Assembly (NCBI RefSeq): GCF_030053425.1
Contig: NZ_JASGBI010000002.1
Coordinates: forward strand, 124,001 to 188,000
Origin: Lysobacter stagni
Lineage (GTDB): Bacteria > Pseudomonadota > Gammaproteobacteria > Xanthomonadales > Xanthomonadaceae
Direction of reading: 5' to 3'
Length of the DNA stretch: 64,000 nucleotides
The notes beneath the pieces are model-generated. The model saw nothing but the letters and a program-made list of their open reading frames with translations, was not told the DNA's origin and made no database searches. A program made the position numbers and the translations under genes. Below, in pieces: positions 21,821 through 30,596 of this stretch (position 1 is the first letter of the stretch; each line of letters opens with the position of its first letter).

Positions 21821-23020
21821 ATGCTCAGCTTCTTCCGTCGCAAGAAACCCCAGACCCCAGCCGATGCGGCCAAGCCCGGGAGCGCGCAGGAGCACTACAG
21901 CGTCGAGGAACTGGCCGCGGCTTTCCCCAACACCGACGAAGGCGAAACCGTGGCTGAGCCGGTCACGGAGCCGGCGCCCCCAGCGTCTGCTATGGAGCCC
22001 GTTCCCGCGGAGATCATCGCCGCCGCGCTGGAGGTCGAACCCACCGCCACCGTAGCGGCCGCGGAGCCGGTCGAAACCACGCCTGCCGCTCCCGCCCCCG
22101 CCGGCAAGCCCGGCTGGCGCGAACGCCTGCGCGGCAGTGGCTTCGCGCGCAGCTTCAGCGGCCTGTTCTCGCGCCATCCGCGCCTGGACGACGACCTGCT
22201 CGACGAGATCGAGACGGCGCTGATCACCGCCGACGTGGGTGTCACCGCCACTTCGCAACTGATCGAAGACCTGCGTCGGCGCATGAAGGCGCGCGAGTTC
22301 GCCGATGCGAACGCGCTGCTCGCTGCGCTGCGCGGCGACCTGCTGGCGATGCTGGCGCCGGTCGCCCAACCGCTGCAGATCGACACCCAGGCCAAGCCGT
22401 TCGTGCTGCTCACCGTGGGCGTCAACGGCGTGGGCAAGACCACCACCATCGGCAAGTTGGCCAAGCGCTTCAAGGACGAGAACCGTCCGCTGATGCTCGC
22501 CGCCGGCGACACCTTCCGCGCTGCGGCGGTCGCGCAGCTGCAGGCCTGGGGCGATCGCAACGGCGTGCCCGTCGTCGCACAGGGACAGAACGCGGATGCC
22601 GCGTCGGTCGCGTTCGACGCGCTGCAGGCGGCGAAGGCGCGCGGCACGCAGGTGTTGATCGCCGACACCGCAGGCCGCCTGCATACGCAACAGGGCCTGA
22701 TGGCCGAGCTGGGCAAGATCAAGCGCGTGCTGCAGAAACTGGATGCGTCCGCACCGCACGAAGTACTCATGGTCATCGACGGCACGACCGGCCAGAACGC
22801 GCTCTCGCAGCTGCGACAGTTCCATGCTGCCGTTGGCGTGACCGGCCTGGTGGTGACCAAGCTGGACGGCACCGCCAAGGGCGGCGTGGTGTTCGCACTC
22901 GCGCGCGAGTTCGGCATTCCGATCCGCTACGCCGGCATCGGCGAACGTCCGGAGGACCTGCGCGTGTTCGACGCAGAGGCCTTCGTCGACGCCCTGCTGC
23001 CCGAGAACCTGGGCGCCTGA
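21821..23020 (+). CDS. ftsY: Signal recognition particle receptor FtsY
   Basis: GTPase that docks ribosome-nascent-chain/SRP complexes at the membrane. It starts at ATG 21821 (MLSFFRRKKP), giving 399 residues. The first ~100 are the acidic, Ala/Pro/Glu-rich A domain. The N domain begins near GWRERLRGSGFARSFSGL, and the G domain has GVNGVGKTTT at 200-209, DTFRAAAVAQL, DTAGRL and TKLDGTAKGG. A longer start 36 bases upstream is unlikely. Confidence 0.97.
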   Translation: MLSFFRRKKPQTPADAAKPGSAQEHYSVEELAAAFPNTDEGETVAEPVTEPAPPASAMEPVPAEIIAAALEVEPTATVAAAEPVETTPAAPAPAGKPGWRERLRGSGFARSFSGLFSRHPRLDDDLLDEIETALITADVGVTATSQLIEDLRRRMKAREFADANALLAALRGDLLAMLAPVAQPLQIDTQAKPFVLLTVGVNGVGKTTTIGKLAKRFKDENRPLMLAAGDTFRAAAVAQLQAWGDRNGVPVVAQGQNADAASVAFDALQAAKARGTQVLIADTAGRLHTQQGLMAELGKIKRVLQKLDASAPHEVLMVIDGTTGQNALSQLRQFHAAVGVTGLVVTKLDGTAKGGVVFALAREFGIPIRYAGIGERPEDLRVFDAEAFVDALLPENLGA

Positions 23021-23040
23021 CGCCCGTCGCCCGTCCGCGA

Positions 23041-24303
23041 ATGGCCGCGCCGGATCCCGTCCCGCCATCGCGCCGCCGCCGGGTCGCGCTGATCGTGCTG
23101 ATCGGCGTGCTGGTGCTGTTCGCGTTTGCATTGCACTGGGTGTCGCGGCCCGACCGTGTCGCCGGGCTGATCCTGTCGCAGGTGGGCAAGGCGCTCGGCC
23201 TGGAGATCACCGCCAGCGGCGCCAGCGAATACCGGCTGCGGGGCGTTCCCATGCTGACCATCCGCGACGTCGTCGCGCGTCAGCCCGGCGCGGCGACACC
23301 CCTCCTTCGGGCCGAGCGCATCCGCCTTGAACTGCCGTGGTCGACGATCCGCGCGCGTGGCGCGGACCTGACGGTACGGCGCATCGAACTGGACGCACCG
23401 CAGCTCGACATCGCCGCGTTGCAGCGATGGCTGGCGACGCGCCCGCCGACGAAGGAAACGCGCATTCCCACGCTCACCGATGGCCTGCGCATCGTGCGCG
23501 GGCGCGTGACCGGCGATGGCTGGAGCGTGGACGCGATCGATGCGGACCTGCCCCGACTGCATCCCCGTCGCGCCGCGCACGCGCGCCTGCGCGGTCGCGT
23601 CATCAGCGGGACGACGCGAATGCCCTTCGACGTGCGCGTCGCCCTGACACGCCCGGCCGCACGCGCGGGACTGGGCGTCGTCGGCGACCTCACGGTGCAA
23701 GCGCCGACATGGTCGCTGCCCACGCGCACCAGGCTGTCCGGCCGGCTGCACAACGGCGACGATGGCATCGGCCTGGACGACCTGCGCATGGGATCGGACG
23801 CGACCTGGCGCAACTCGGGCACGGCGCTTCCCTTCACGTTCGGTATCGCCGGACCGGCACGCTTTCGTGAGGGCGAGCTGCGCATCGCACCTCTGGGCAC
23901 GGTGCTGTGGGGCACGGGCGTGATTCCGCGCCTGGAAGCCATCGGCGCGTTCGGCTTCGGCCCGCAACTGCAGTTTCAGCTGCGCGGCACGCTGCAGGCA
24001 TGGCCGCGTTCGTGGCCGGCGCTGCCCTCGCCGCTGTCGGAGTCCACATCGCCCCTGCCCTTCACGCTGGGCTATGCAGGGCGCGGTGATCTCTCCGGCC
24101 TCGCCATGCTGGGCCTGCAGCGCGACGGCGCGGAGTTCGACGGCCGCTTCCACCTGCCTGACGTGCTTGCATGGGTCGACACCTTCGATCGCGGCTCGCC
24201 GTTGCCGCCGTTGCGTGGACGCCTTTCCGCCCCCACGCTGGTGATCTCCGGCGCGACCCTGGAAGGCGTCGAAGTGGAATTCAGCGAAGACACCCCGCAA
24301 TGA
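23041..24303 (+). CDS. AsmA-like inner-membrane/periplasmic protein
   Basis: A 420-residue protein with one N-terminal helix (residues 16-36) and a large periplasmic region. The opening (RVAGLILSQVGKALGLEITASGASEYRLRGVPMLTIRDV) and repeated beta-strand pattern LTVRRIELDAPQLDI match the AsmA family, whose members bridge the envelope and are linked to phospholipid transport. It is about half the length of the big AsmA/TamB proteins. Its stop overlaps the mutY start (ATGA), so the two are coupled. A specific role is not evident. Confidence 0.75.
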   Translation: MAAPDPVPPSRRRRVALIVLIGVLVLFAFALHWVSRPDRVAGLILSQVGKALGLEITASGASEYRLRGVPMLTIRDVVARQPGAATPLLRAERIRLELPWSTIRARGADLTVRRIELDAPQLDIAALQRWLATRPPTKETRIPTLTDGLRIVRGRVTGDGWSVDAIDADLPRLHPRRAAHARLRGRVISGTTRMPFDVRVALTRPAARAGLGVVGDLTVQAPTWSLPTRTRLSGRLHNGDDGIGLDDLRMGSDATWRNSGTALPFTFGIAGPARFREGELRIAPLGTVLWGTGVIPRLEAIGAFGFGPQLQFQLRGTLQAWPRSWPALPSPLSESTSPLPFTLGYAGRGDLSGLAMLGLQRDGAEFDGRFHLPDVLAWVDTFDRGSPLPPLRGRLSAPTLVISGATLEGVEVEFSEDTPQ

Positions 24304-25370
24304 AGCCGACCAACGATTTCGCCACGCGCCTGCTGGCGTGGTTCGACGTGAGCGGGCGCCACGATCTGCCGTGGCAACACCCTCGCACGCCGTACCGGGT
24401 GTGGCTGTCGGAGATCATGCTGCAGCAGACGCAGGTGAAGACCGCAGCGCCGTATTTCGAACGCTTCGTCGCCGCGCTGCCGACACTGCGCGACCTCGCC
24501 GCGGCGCCGCTCGACGACGTACTCGCGCTGTGGTCCGGGCTGGGCTACTACGCCCGCGCGCGCAATCTGCACGCCGCGGCGAAACTGTGCATGGAACAGC
24601 ACGGTGGCGAACTGCCGCGCGACGTCGAAGCGCTCAAGGCGCTGCCTGGCGTGGGTCGAAGTACGGCAGCGGCGATCGCCTCGCAGGCCTGGAACGACCG
24701 GCACGCGATCCTCGATGGCAACGTCAAGCGCGTGATGTGCCGCTATCACGGTGTCGAGAGTTTTCCGGGTCTGCCTGCGATCGAAAAACAGCTGTGGGAA
24801 CTGGTCGACGCGTACGTCGCCGATCCTGCCCTGCCCGATGCCCGCATGGCCGATTACACGCAGGCACAGATGGACCTGGGCGCAACGTTGTGCACGCGCA
24901 GCGACCCCGCCTGCGTGCTGTGTCCACTGCAGAGCGATTGCGTGGCCCTTCGCGATGGCCGTGTCCAATACCTGCCAAGGCCGCGAATCTCGAAGAAGAC
25001 ACCACAGAAGTACGCGCATGTGTTGTGGGCGGAAGATCCGCAGGGCCGCATCCTGATGCAGCGCCGGCCGCCGACCGGCATCTGGGCCTCGCTTTGGACG
25101 CTGCCACAAGCCGACGACGAGCCGCTCGCACGCGACTGGTTCCAAACGCACCTGTCCGGCGAGTTCGCGCACGCGGTGCCGCTGCCGGCCATCGACCACG
25201 CGTTCAGTCATTACCGACTGAGGATCACGCCATTGCACTGGCGCGGCATGCAGCTGCGCGGGCGGATCGGCGACAATGACGCGCTGCGCTGGGTCGCGCG
25301 CGACGAGCTGGACCTGCTCGGCATTCCTGCCCCGATCCGCAAACTGCTGTTGACCCGTCCGGACGCCTGA
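24300..25370 (+). CDS. mutY: Adenine DNA glycosylase
   Basis: Removes adenine mispaired with 8-oxoguanine. The 356-residue protein starts at ATG 24300 ([12 protein letters not shown]). The catalytic glutamate is in [10 protein letters not shown], the helix-hairpin-helix in [12 protein letters not shown], and the catalytic aspartate in ILDGNVKRV. The [4Fe-4S] cysteines lie in [23 protein letters not shown]-like 8-oxoG recognition domain ends the protein. It is coupled upstream to the AsmA-like gene and followed after 2 bases by yggX, a pairing seen in many gammaproteobacteria. Confidence 0.97.
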   Translation: MKPTNDFATRLLAWFDVSGRHDLPWQHPRTPYRVWLSEIMLQQTQVKTAAPYFERFVAALPTLRDLAAAPLDDVLALWSGLGYYARARNLHAAAKLCMEQHGGELPRDVEALKALPGVGRSTAAAIASQAWNDRHAILDGNVKRVMCRYHGVESFPGLPAIEKQLWELVDAYVADPALPDARMADYTQAQMDLGATLCTRSDPACVLCPLQSDCVALRDGRVQYLPRPRISKKTPQKYAHVLWAEDPQGRILMQRRPPTGIWASLWTLPQADDEPLARDWFQTHLSGEFAHAVPLPAIDHAFSHYRLRITPLHWRGMQLRGRIGDNDALRWVARDELDLLGIPAPIRKLLLTRPDA

Positions 25371-25372
25371 TC

Positions 25373-25645
25373 ATGCCGCGCACTGTGTACTGCGAATACG
25401 AGAAACGCGAAGCCGAAGGGCTCGACTTCGTGCCCTGGCCCGGTGAGTTGGGCAAGCGCGTGTTCGCGCACATCGGCAAGCCCGCATGGGCGGCGTGGCT
25501 CGCGCATCAGACGATGCTGATCAACGAGAACCGCCTTTCGCCCATGAACCCGCAGCACCGCGCCTTCCTGGAAGGCGAGATGGTGAAGTTCCTGTTCGGC
25601 GGCGATGCAGCCAAGCCCGCCGGCTACGTGCCGCCGGCGGAATAA
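25373..25645 (+). CDS. yggX: YggX, iron-sulfur oxidation-protection protein
   Basis: Small cytoplasmic protein (90 residues) that guards Fe-S clusters and may carry Fe(II). It has the family N-terminus [15 protein letters not shown] with its conserved cysteine 7, then [26 protein letters not shown] and PEHRxFL-like segments. It directly follows mutY, an Fe-S glycosylase, and is almost certainly on the same message. Confidence 0.96.
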   Translation: MPRTVYCEYEKREAEGLDFVPWPGELGKRVFAHIGKPAWAAWLAHQTMLINENRLSPMNPQHRAFLEGEMVKFLFGGDAAKPAGYVPPAE

Positions 25646-25647
25646 AG

Positions 25648-26085
25648 TCAGGCCTTGTCGCGCTCAGCCATCTGCGCCTGACGCTTCTCCTGTTCGGCGG
25701 CACGCAGCGCCTTGACGTCGATAGGGCGGATTTCCCTGATCCAGCACGGCACATGGCGCACCGCGCTGCCGAGTACGAGCACCTTGTCGAAACGCGAGTA
25801 CACGCGCCCGAACTGGTTGGTCACACTGATGGCGTTGGCGAAGTCGAGGTCAGTGCAGGTCGCCTGCAGTTCGAGCAGGTAGACCTGGCTGGGACGCGTC
25901 CACACCGCCAATGCGGTGTTGCCCAGCGGCGTCCAGCCGTCGAGCTGGCCGAAATACTGGAAACTCGGAACCGGTGCGCCGGCATGCGCGCGATACAGCG
26001 CCAGACGGTCGGCGTCGGTGAGGCGGTCGCTTGCGCATCCGCCCAGGACGAACGTGGCCAGCACGGCAAAAACGAAGGATTTCAT
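25648..26085 (-). CDS. DUF6491-type lipoprotein
   Basis: A 145-residue predicted lipoprotein from ATG 26085 with lipobox LGGC (C17). The body ALYRAHAGAPVPSFQYFGQLDGWTPLGNTALAVWTRPSQVYLLELQATC matches the DUF6491 type, common in xanthomonads and relatives, of unknown function. A second pair of cysteines (C77 and C114 region) could form a disulfide. It is convergent with yggX, with only two bases between their stop codons. Confidence 0.82.
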   Translation of the reverse strand: MKSFVFAVLATFVLGGCASDRLTDADRLALYRAHAGAPVPSFQYFGQLDGWTPLGNTALAVWTRPSQVYLLELQATCTDLDFANAISVTNQFGRVYSRFDKVLVLGSAVRHVPCWIREIRPIDVKALRAAEQEKRQAQMAERDKA

Positions 26086-26257
26086 GGGGCCTCCCGGCAG
26101 CATCGGCGCTGCCCATCCAATCGTCGATTCCATCATGCGACCGCCGACAAAGCCCCGCCACCGCGTCGCGCGCGGCCGTTCAGCCGTCATCCGGCTTGCC
26201 ATGTGGATTCGTCCTCCGTATCATTCCGCTCCTCGCACGGCCTGACCGTTGCGGAAT

Positions 26258-26333
26258 GGCCGGGTAGCTCAGTTGGTAGAGCAGGGGATTGAAAATCCCC
26301 GTGTCGGGGGTTCGATTCCCTCCCCGGCCACCA
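26258..26333 (+). tRNA. tRNA-Phe (GAA)
   Basis: A complete cloverleaf of 76 bases with encoded CCA. Acceptor GGCCGGG pairs with CCCGGCC, the D arm has GCTCAGTTGGTAGAGC, the anticodon stem GGGGA/TCCCC encloses TTGAAAA with anticodon GAA, and the T arm has GGTTCGATTCC. Confidence 0.98.
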
Positions 26334-26343
26334 TTCAAATTCC

Positions 26344-26383
26344 AAGCCCTGCAAGCTCTCCAGCTTCGCGGGGCTTTTCGTTT
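26344..26383 (+). terminator. Terminator after tRNA-Phe
   Basis: AAGCCC (26344-26349) pairs with GGGCTT (26371-26376), with an inner AAGC/GCTT stem, then TTTTCGTTT. It starts 11 bases past the tRNA end. Confidence 0.75.
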
Positions 26384-26443
26384 CTGGCCTCTCGGATTCG
26401 CGAGCCCTCGGACACGGTCAGCGCCCGCGGGTTTCGCTCTGGG

Positions 26444-26926
26444 CTATCGCAACGACATCACGTGCTCTACGAACTGGTCGACGGCCATCTCGGTGCCCTG
26501 CTGCCATCCGGACGCTTTGTTTTCCTGGAAATCGGCTTCGTCCCGATGCAGTGCCGTGAAGACGTAGCGGGTTCCGGTTCCTTCGGCCTCCATCGTGACG
26601 ATGGCAGTGATGGGGATGTCGTCGAACACCGCCGGCCGATAGCCGGGAAACAGCATGGACGTCCAGACGAGTCGCTCCATGGGAACGACGTCCAGGAAAC
26701 AGCCCAGGTGCGGAACCTCCTGGTCCACCTGCGTTGTGAGGCTGAACCTGCCGCCCGGTCGCACATCCATCTCGCAGTCGTAAACCGCGCCCCAAGCCTT
26801 GGGCATGTACCACTCCTTGAGGTGTTCGGGCTTGGTCAATGCCTCCCACACAAGATGCCTGGGCGCATCGATGAAACGCTCGAGCACGAAATCGGTCTTG
26901 GGATTGATCTCGAAGCGCTTGCTCAT
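26444..26926 (-). CDS. AHSA1/SRPBCC-domain protein
   Basis: A 160-residue START-like (SRPBCC) protein from ATG 26926. Typical features are FVLERFIDAPRHLVWEALTKPEHLKEWYMP at the N-terminus and GTEMAVDQFVEHV near the C-terminus. Such proteins bind small hydrophobic ligands, but the ligand is unknown. Its start overlaps the ArsR stop in ATGA, so it is made together with the regulator. Confidence 0.9.
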   Translation of the reverse strand: MSKRFEINPKTDFVLERFIDAPRHLVWEALTKPEHLKEWYMPKAWGAVYDCEMDVRPGGRFSLTTQVDQEVPHLGCFLDVVPMERLVWTSMLFPGYRPAVFDDIPITAIVTMEAEGTGTRYVFTALHRDEADFQENKASGWQQGTEMAVDQFVEHVMSLR

Positions 26927-27300
26927 GACTTCGACTCCTTCTGTTTGAGTTGCTTGACGTACTCGTCGAACCGATCCAGCCGGGACTCCCACGCCTGACG
27001 CCGCTCGGATAGCCAGTGCTCGGCGACCTTGAACCGTTCTGGCGCGATCTCGTACGTCCGCACCCGCCCCCGCTTCTTCGACTTCACCAGCCGGCTGCGT
27101 TCGAGCACCGATAGGTGCTGCACGAACGAGGGAAGTTTCATGTCGAAAGGCGCCGCCAGCTGGGTGACGGTGGCTGGTCCGAGGGACAGCTGCTCCAGGA
27201 CTCTTCGCCGAGTCGAATTGGACAGCGCATAGAAGACATCGTCGGCGACAGCGGAGTGGACCATTTCGGCACCAGATTGGTCGGAAGCCCGATCTGGCAT
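26923..27300 (-). CDS. ArsR-family transcriptional regulator
   Basis: A 125-residue winged-helix regulator (FYALSNSTRRRVLEQLSLGPATVTQLA, LPSFVQHLSVLERSRLVKSKKRGRVRTYEI). It has no metal-binding ELCVCDL motif, so it is of the metal-independent kind that commonly sits with SRPBCC genes. It heads the two-gene unit with the AHSA1 protein and has a palindrome just upstream that is its likely operator. Confidence 0.92.
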   Translation of the reverse strand: MPDRASDQSGAEMVHSAVADDVFYALSNSTRRRVLEQLSLGPATVTQLAAPFDMKLPSFVQHLSVLERSRLVKSKKRGRVRTYEIAPERFKVAEHWLSERRQAWESRLDRFDEYVKQLKQKESKS

Positions 27301-27323
27301 CGAGTTCTATCACCGGATAATAC

Positions 27324-27339
27324 TTAGGTCAACACCTAA
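27324..27339. promoter_or_regulatory. Palindromic operator of the ArsR/AHSA1 pair
   Basis: TTAGGT (27324-27329) and ACCTAA (27334-27339) form a perfect inverted repeat with a CAAC spacer, 24 bases upstream of the ArsR start. It lies in an AT-rich gap that includes TATTAT, and is the natural site for self-repression. Confidence 0.75.
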
Positions 27340-27871
27340 CTATTTTCGATCCTGCGGGGCCGGCTCAGCACGCCAAGACGGCGGCCGTGGCTGCCCAAAT
27401 CCGCCGGCCGTCGGCACTTCCCTGCGGGCGTCGGCCCGCTGCTAGGATGCCGATACCGGAACAGGGGCCGGCTCTCATGCATGCAGCCATTCACCAGGTA
27501 CTGGTGTATGCCTCCTTCGGCGGCGGTGGACTGGTCGCCGCGGCCGTGGTCGTGCGCGCTTTCGGGGCGCATAGTGGGGGCGAAAGCGCTTTCTTCCTCA
27601 GAAATTGGCTGAGGTGAGCGCGGGCCATTTCCCGGGACGAAGTCCGGCCTGACCGGTCCAGCCGGTCCGCCGGAATGTGCGGGTAAGAAAATTCCTACCC
27701 AACCCTGCACAATTGCCCGATGGCGTTGCGCGAGGTTCACGAGCGATTCTTGGCCACGCCCCGGCAGCCCGGCCAATGCGCAAGCACGGATGCTGCTCAG
27801 CAAAGGAAAATGGCCGTCACCGTGAGCAGGTGATCAGCTGGGCCGGGGCGCTTTCTCCTCTCCTGCATCGC
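27340..27871. other. Gap with little clear coding content
   Basis: About 530 bases between the ArsR operator and the next likely gene. One possible small frame (27477-27617) is listed separately. I see no terminator, tRNA or repeat. Confidence 0.4.
27477..27617 (+). CDS. Possible 46-residue small membrane protein
   Basis: Frame with start ATG 27477 (MHAAIHQVLVYASF) encoding one hydrophobic segment (GGGGLVAAAVVVRAFGA) and an AFFLRNWLR tail. There is no good ribosome site. Given the overall GC content, chance is a real alternative. Confidence 0.3.
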   Translation: MHAAIHQVLVYASFGGGGLVAAAVVVRAFGAHSGGESAFFLRNWLR

Positions 27872-28069
27872 ATGGACGACGATTTCGAAATGTTGGCCTC
27901 CGACGTCCGCGAGGATTCCGCACCTCGCGCCAATGCCGAGCTCTCAGCTTCCGTTCGCAGCTATCGCCGGATGCGCGCCAAACGCACCCTGCTCGGCTAT
28001 CTGGCGGTCTGGAGCGTCGTGGCAGCCCTGGCCCTGATCGCCCAGGCCGTAGCCCCCGCAGCGAGCTGA
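27872..28069 (+). CDS. Small single-helix membrane protein, unknown
   Basis: A 65-residue frame from ATG 27872: an acidic cytoplasmic start (MDDDFEMLASDVRED), a basic block (SYRRMRAKRT) and one transmembrane helix (LLGYLAVWSVVAALALIAQAV). The layout is that of a real N-in membrane protein. The upstream CTCCTCTCC is not a ribosome site. No family recognised. Confidence 0.5.
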   Translation: MDDDFEMLASDVREDSAPRANAELSASVRSYRRMRAKRTLLGYLAVWSVVAALALIAQAVAPAAS

Positions 28070-28133
28070 CGCGTCGCACCGGCGGCGCCATGCGCCGTAG
28101 TATCCTCGCCGTCCCATCACGCGGAGCGGCGGC

Positions 28134-28616
28134 ATGAAGGCACGGCACTGGACACCTTGGCTGGCGCTTGGTCTGGCAGCGCTGCTGGCCGGTTGCGTTT
28201 CCGGTCCGGTTCGCCGGGTGTCCGAACCCTCCGCCCGCATTCAGCAGCTCACGGTCCGCGCCGACGGCAACTGGTCGATCGAGCTGCGGATCGAGAACTT
28301 CAGCAGCGTGCCGATGCGCTTCGATGCGGTTGACCTGCACCTGTCCGTCGCCCAGCAGGCGGACGCCGGACAGGTTCGCGCGCAGCCCGCGCTGTCCATC
28401 GGCCCCGAATCCGCCGACGTGATCACGGTGACGCTGATGCCGCAGGTGTCCGGCAAGATCGCCGCCGCCGACGCCCTGGCCGCCGGCCGCAGCGTGCCCT
28501 ACACGTTGAGCGGCCGCATCGACGCCACGCCCGACCAGGGCAAGCCGCGCGTCTTCAACATCGAACGCAAGAGTGAGCTGAGCCCCGCGCCGGGCTTGCC
28601 CGGCGTCCTGCGCTGA
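28134..28616 (+). CDS. LEA14/NDR1-like lipoprotein
   Basis: A 160-residue lipoprotein (lipobox LLAGC, C21) with a single LEA type 2 (WHy-like) immunoglobulin-like domain: LTVRADGNWSIELRIENFSSVPMRFDAVDLHL and later VPYTLSGRID. Such domains occur in water-stress proteins of plants and bacteria; a bacterial role is not settled. A GGAGCGGCGG ribosome site precedes ATG 28134. Confidence 0.82.
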   Translation: MKARHWTPWLALGLAALLAGCVSGPVRRVSEPSARIQQLTVRADGNWSIELRIENFSSVPMRFDAVDLHLSVAQQADAGQVRAQPALSIGPESADVITVTLMPQVSGKIAAADALAAGRSVPYTLSGRIDATPDQGKPRVFNIERKSELSPAPGLPGVLR

Positions 28617-28622
28617 TCCGAT

Positions 28623-28650
28623 AGGCGATCCGCCGCACGGTGGATCGCCT
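28623..28650 (+). terminator. Hairpin after the LEA-like gene
   Basis: AGGCGATCC (28623-28631) pairs perfectly with GGATCGCCT (28642-28650). Only a short GTTTC follows, so termination efficiency is uncertain. Confidence 0.45.
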
Positions 28651-28673
28651 GCCCCGTTTCTCCGCCGCAAATC

Positions 28674-28687
28674 CAAACAATCGTTTG
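28674..28687. promoter_or_regulatory. PsrA/TetR-like operator before the acyl-CoA dehydrogenase
   Basis: CAAAC (28674-28678) and GTTTG (28683-28687) with a 4-base spacer fit the published PsrA consensus (G/C)AAAC-N2-4-GTTT(G/C). It is 42 bases upstream of the dehydrogenase start. Confidence 0.6.
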
Positions 28688-28729
28688 CTTGAGGCGGGAA
28701 TCCCACCGATACGACCGCGAGACATCCCG

Positions 28730-30514
28730 ATGAGCACCTACCACGCCCCCGTCGCCGACATGCGCTTCGTCCTTTTCGACGTGCTTGGCGCAGAAGCCCA
28801 GTTCCAGCGCCTGGGCTTCGCCGATGCAACGCGCGACGTGCTCGATGCCGTGCTGGACGAAGCCGCGCGTTTCACCGAAACGGTGCTGGCACCGCTCAAT
28901 GCCGTCGGCGACCGCGAAGGCTGCAGGCTCGACCAGGCAAGCGGCCGCGTGACCACGCCGACCGGATTCAAGCAGGCCTATGCCCAGTTCGTCGAAGGCG
29001 GCTGGGCCGGCCTCACCTCTCCGGCCGAATTCGGCGGACAGGGCCTGCCACATGCAGCGGGCGTGCCGTTGAAGGAAATGATCGACGCGTCGAACCTGGC
29101 GTGGGGCAACTTCCCGCTGCTCTCGCACGGCGCGACGGAAGCGCTCATGCACCACGGCGAAGCCTGGCAACAGGAAGTGTTCCTCAAGCCGCTGGTGGAA
29201 GGGCGCTGGACCGGCACCATGTGCCTGACCGAGCCGCACTGCGGCAGTGACCTGGGCCTGCTCAAGACGCGCGCCGAACCCAACGGCGATGGCAGCTACT
29301 CCATCACTGGCACCAAGATCTTCATCACCGCCGGCGAGCACGACTTCACCGACAACATCGTGCACCTGGTGCTGGCGCGCCTGCCGGATGCGCCTGCAGG
29401 CAGCAAGGGCATCTCTTTGTTCGTCGTGCCGCGCGAACGCGTCGGCCAGGACGGTTCAGCGGGCGGTGCCAACGCCGTGCGCTGCGGCAGCCTGGAACAC
29501 AAGATGGGCATCCACGGCTCGGCGACCTGCGTGATGAATTTCGACGGCGCGCAGGGGTATCTGATCGGCCAGCCGCACAAGGGCCTGATGGCGATGTTCA
29601 CCATGATGAACACCGCGCGCCTGGCCGTTGGCCTGCAGGGCCTGGGCCTGTCCGATCGCGCACTGCAGAACGCATTGCGTTACTCGCGTGAGCGCCTGCA
29701 GATGCGTGCGCTGTCCGGCGCGAAGTTTCCGGACAAGCCGGCCGACCCGATCATCGTGCACCCCGACGTGCGTCGCATGCTGCTCACGTGCAAGGCGCTG
29801 GTCGAGGGCGGCCGCGTGATGGGTTACGACGCGGCGCTGCAGGTCGACATCGCGCACCATGCGCCCGACGCCGCCGAACGCGAGCAGGCCGATGTACTGG
29901 TGGGCTTCCTCACGCCCATCGTCAAGGCCTGCCTCACCGAGTGGGGCGTGGAGTGCACCTACCAGGCGCTGCAGTGCTTCGGCGGCCACGGCTATATCGC
30001 CGAACACGGCATGGAACAGCTGTCGCGCGATGCCCGCATCACCACGCTGTACGAAGGCACCACCGGCATCCAGGCGCTGGACTTGCTGGGTCGCAAGATC
30101 ATGCAGCTGCAGGGCGCGGGCCTGAGGATCTTCCTGGCGCAGGTGATGTCGTTCTGCGATGCGCACGCGAACGATGCCGCGGTCGCGGAGTTCATCGCTC
30201 CGCTGCGCGAAAAGGCCGCGCAGTGGCAGCAGCTCACGCTGCAGGTCGGCAAGCGCGCTGCCGCCAATCCCGATGAAGTCGGCGCGGCGTCGTACGACTA
30301 CCTGATGTATTCCGGCTACGTCGTGCTGGCCTACTGGTGGGCGCGCAGCGTCGCAGCCGCCAACGCTTCCGCGCAGCCGCAGACGTTCAAGGACGACAAG
30401 CGCGATACCGCGCGCTTCTATTTCGCGCGCATCCTGCCGCGCACGCTCGCGCATGCAGCCGCAATGGAAAGCGGCGTTGCTGGCCTGCCTGAGCTGTCCG
30501 TCGACGTGGCCTGA
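28730..30514 (+). CDS. Acyl-CoA dehydrogenase, long C-terminally extended type
   Basis: FAD enzyme of 594 residues that makes the first alpha,beta oxidation of an acyl-CoA. The domain order is an extra N-terminal segment, middle domain (LTEPHCGSDLGLLKT, GTKIFITAGEHD), C-terminal FAD domain with LQCFGGHGYIAEHGMEQ and DARITTLYEGTTGIQALDL (glutamate in the base position), and an added C-terminal domain. It is of the DmdC-like class rather than FadE of 800 residues. It starts at ATG 28730 without a clear ribosome site. Chain-length preference is unknown. A PsrA-like palindrome lies upstream. Confidence 0.92.
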   Translation: MSTYHAPVADMRFVLFDVLGAEAQFQRLGFADATRDVLDAVLDEAARFTETVLAPLNAVGDREGCRLDQASGRVTTPTGFKQAYAQFVEGGWAGLTSPAEFGGQGLPHAAGVPLKEMIDASNLAWGNFPLLSHGATEALMHHGEAWQQEVFLKPLVEGRWTGTMCLTEPHCGSDLGLLKTRAEPNGDGSYSITGTKIFITAGEHDFTDNIVHLVLARLPDAPAGSKGISLFVVPRERVGQDGSAGGANAVRCGSLEHKMGIHGSATCVMNFDGAQGYLIGQPHKGLMAMFTMMNTARLAVGLQGLGLSDRALQNALRYSRERLQMRALSGAKFPDKPADPIIVHPDVRRMLLTCKALVEGGRVMGYDAALQVDIAHHAPDAAEREQADVLVGFLTPIVKACLTEWGVECTYQALQCFGGHGYIAEHGMEQLSRDARITTLYEGTTGIQALDLLGRKIMQLQGAGLRIFLAQVMSFCDAHANDAAVAEFIAPLREKAAQWQQLTLQVGKRAAANPDEVGAASYDYLMYSGYVVLAYWWARSVAAANASAQPQTFKDDKRDTARFYFARILPRTLAHAAAMESGVAGLPELSVDVA

Positions 30515-30520
30515 CCTCCG

Positions 30521-30553
30521 GCGTGGCCTGCGGAACACGACCGCAGGCCACGC
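30521..30553. terminator. Perfect 13-bp hairpin after the acyl-CoA dehydrogenase
   Basis: GCGTGGCCTGCGG (30521-30533) pairs perfectly with CCGCAGGCCACGC (30541-30553) around a 7-base loop, 6 bases after the stop codon. There is no U-run on the plus strand. It may end transcription or protect the message. Confidence 0.6.
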
Positions 30554-30596
30554 GAGTACACAAAACGTAAACAAAGGGGTATAAGCTGGTTTCCCG

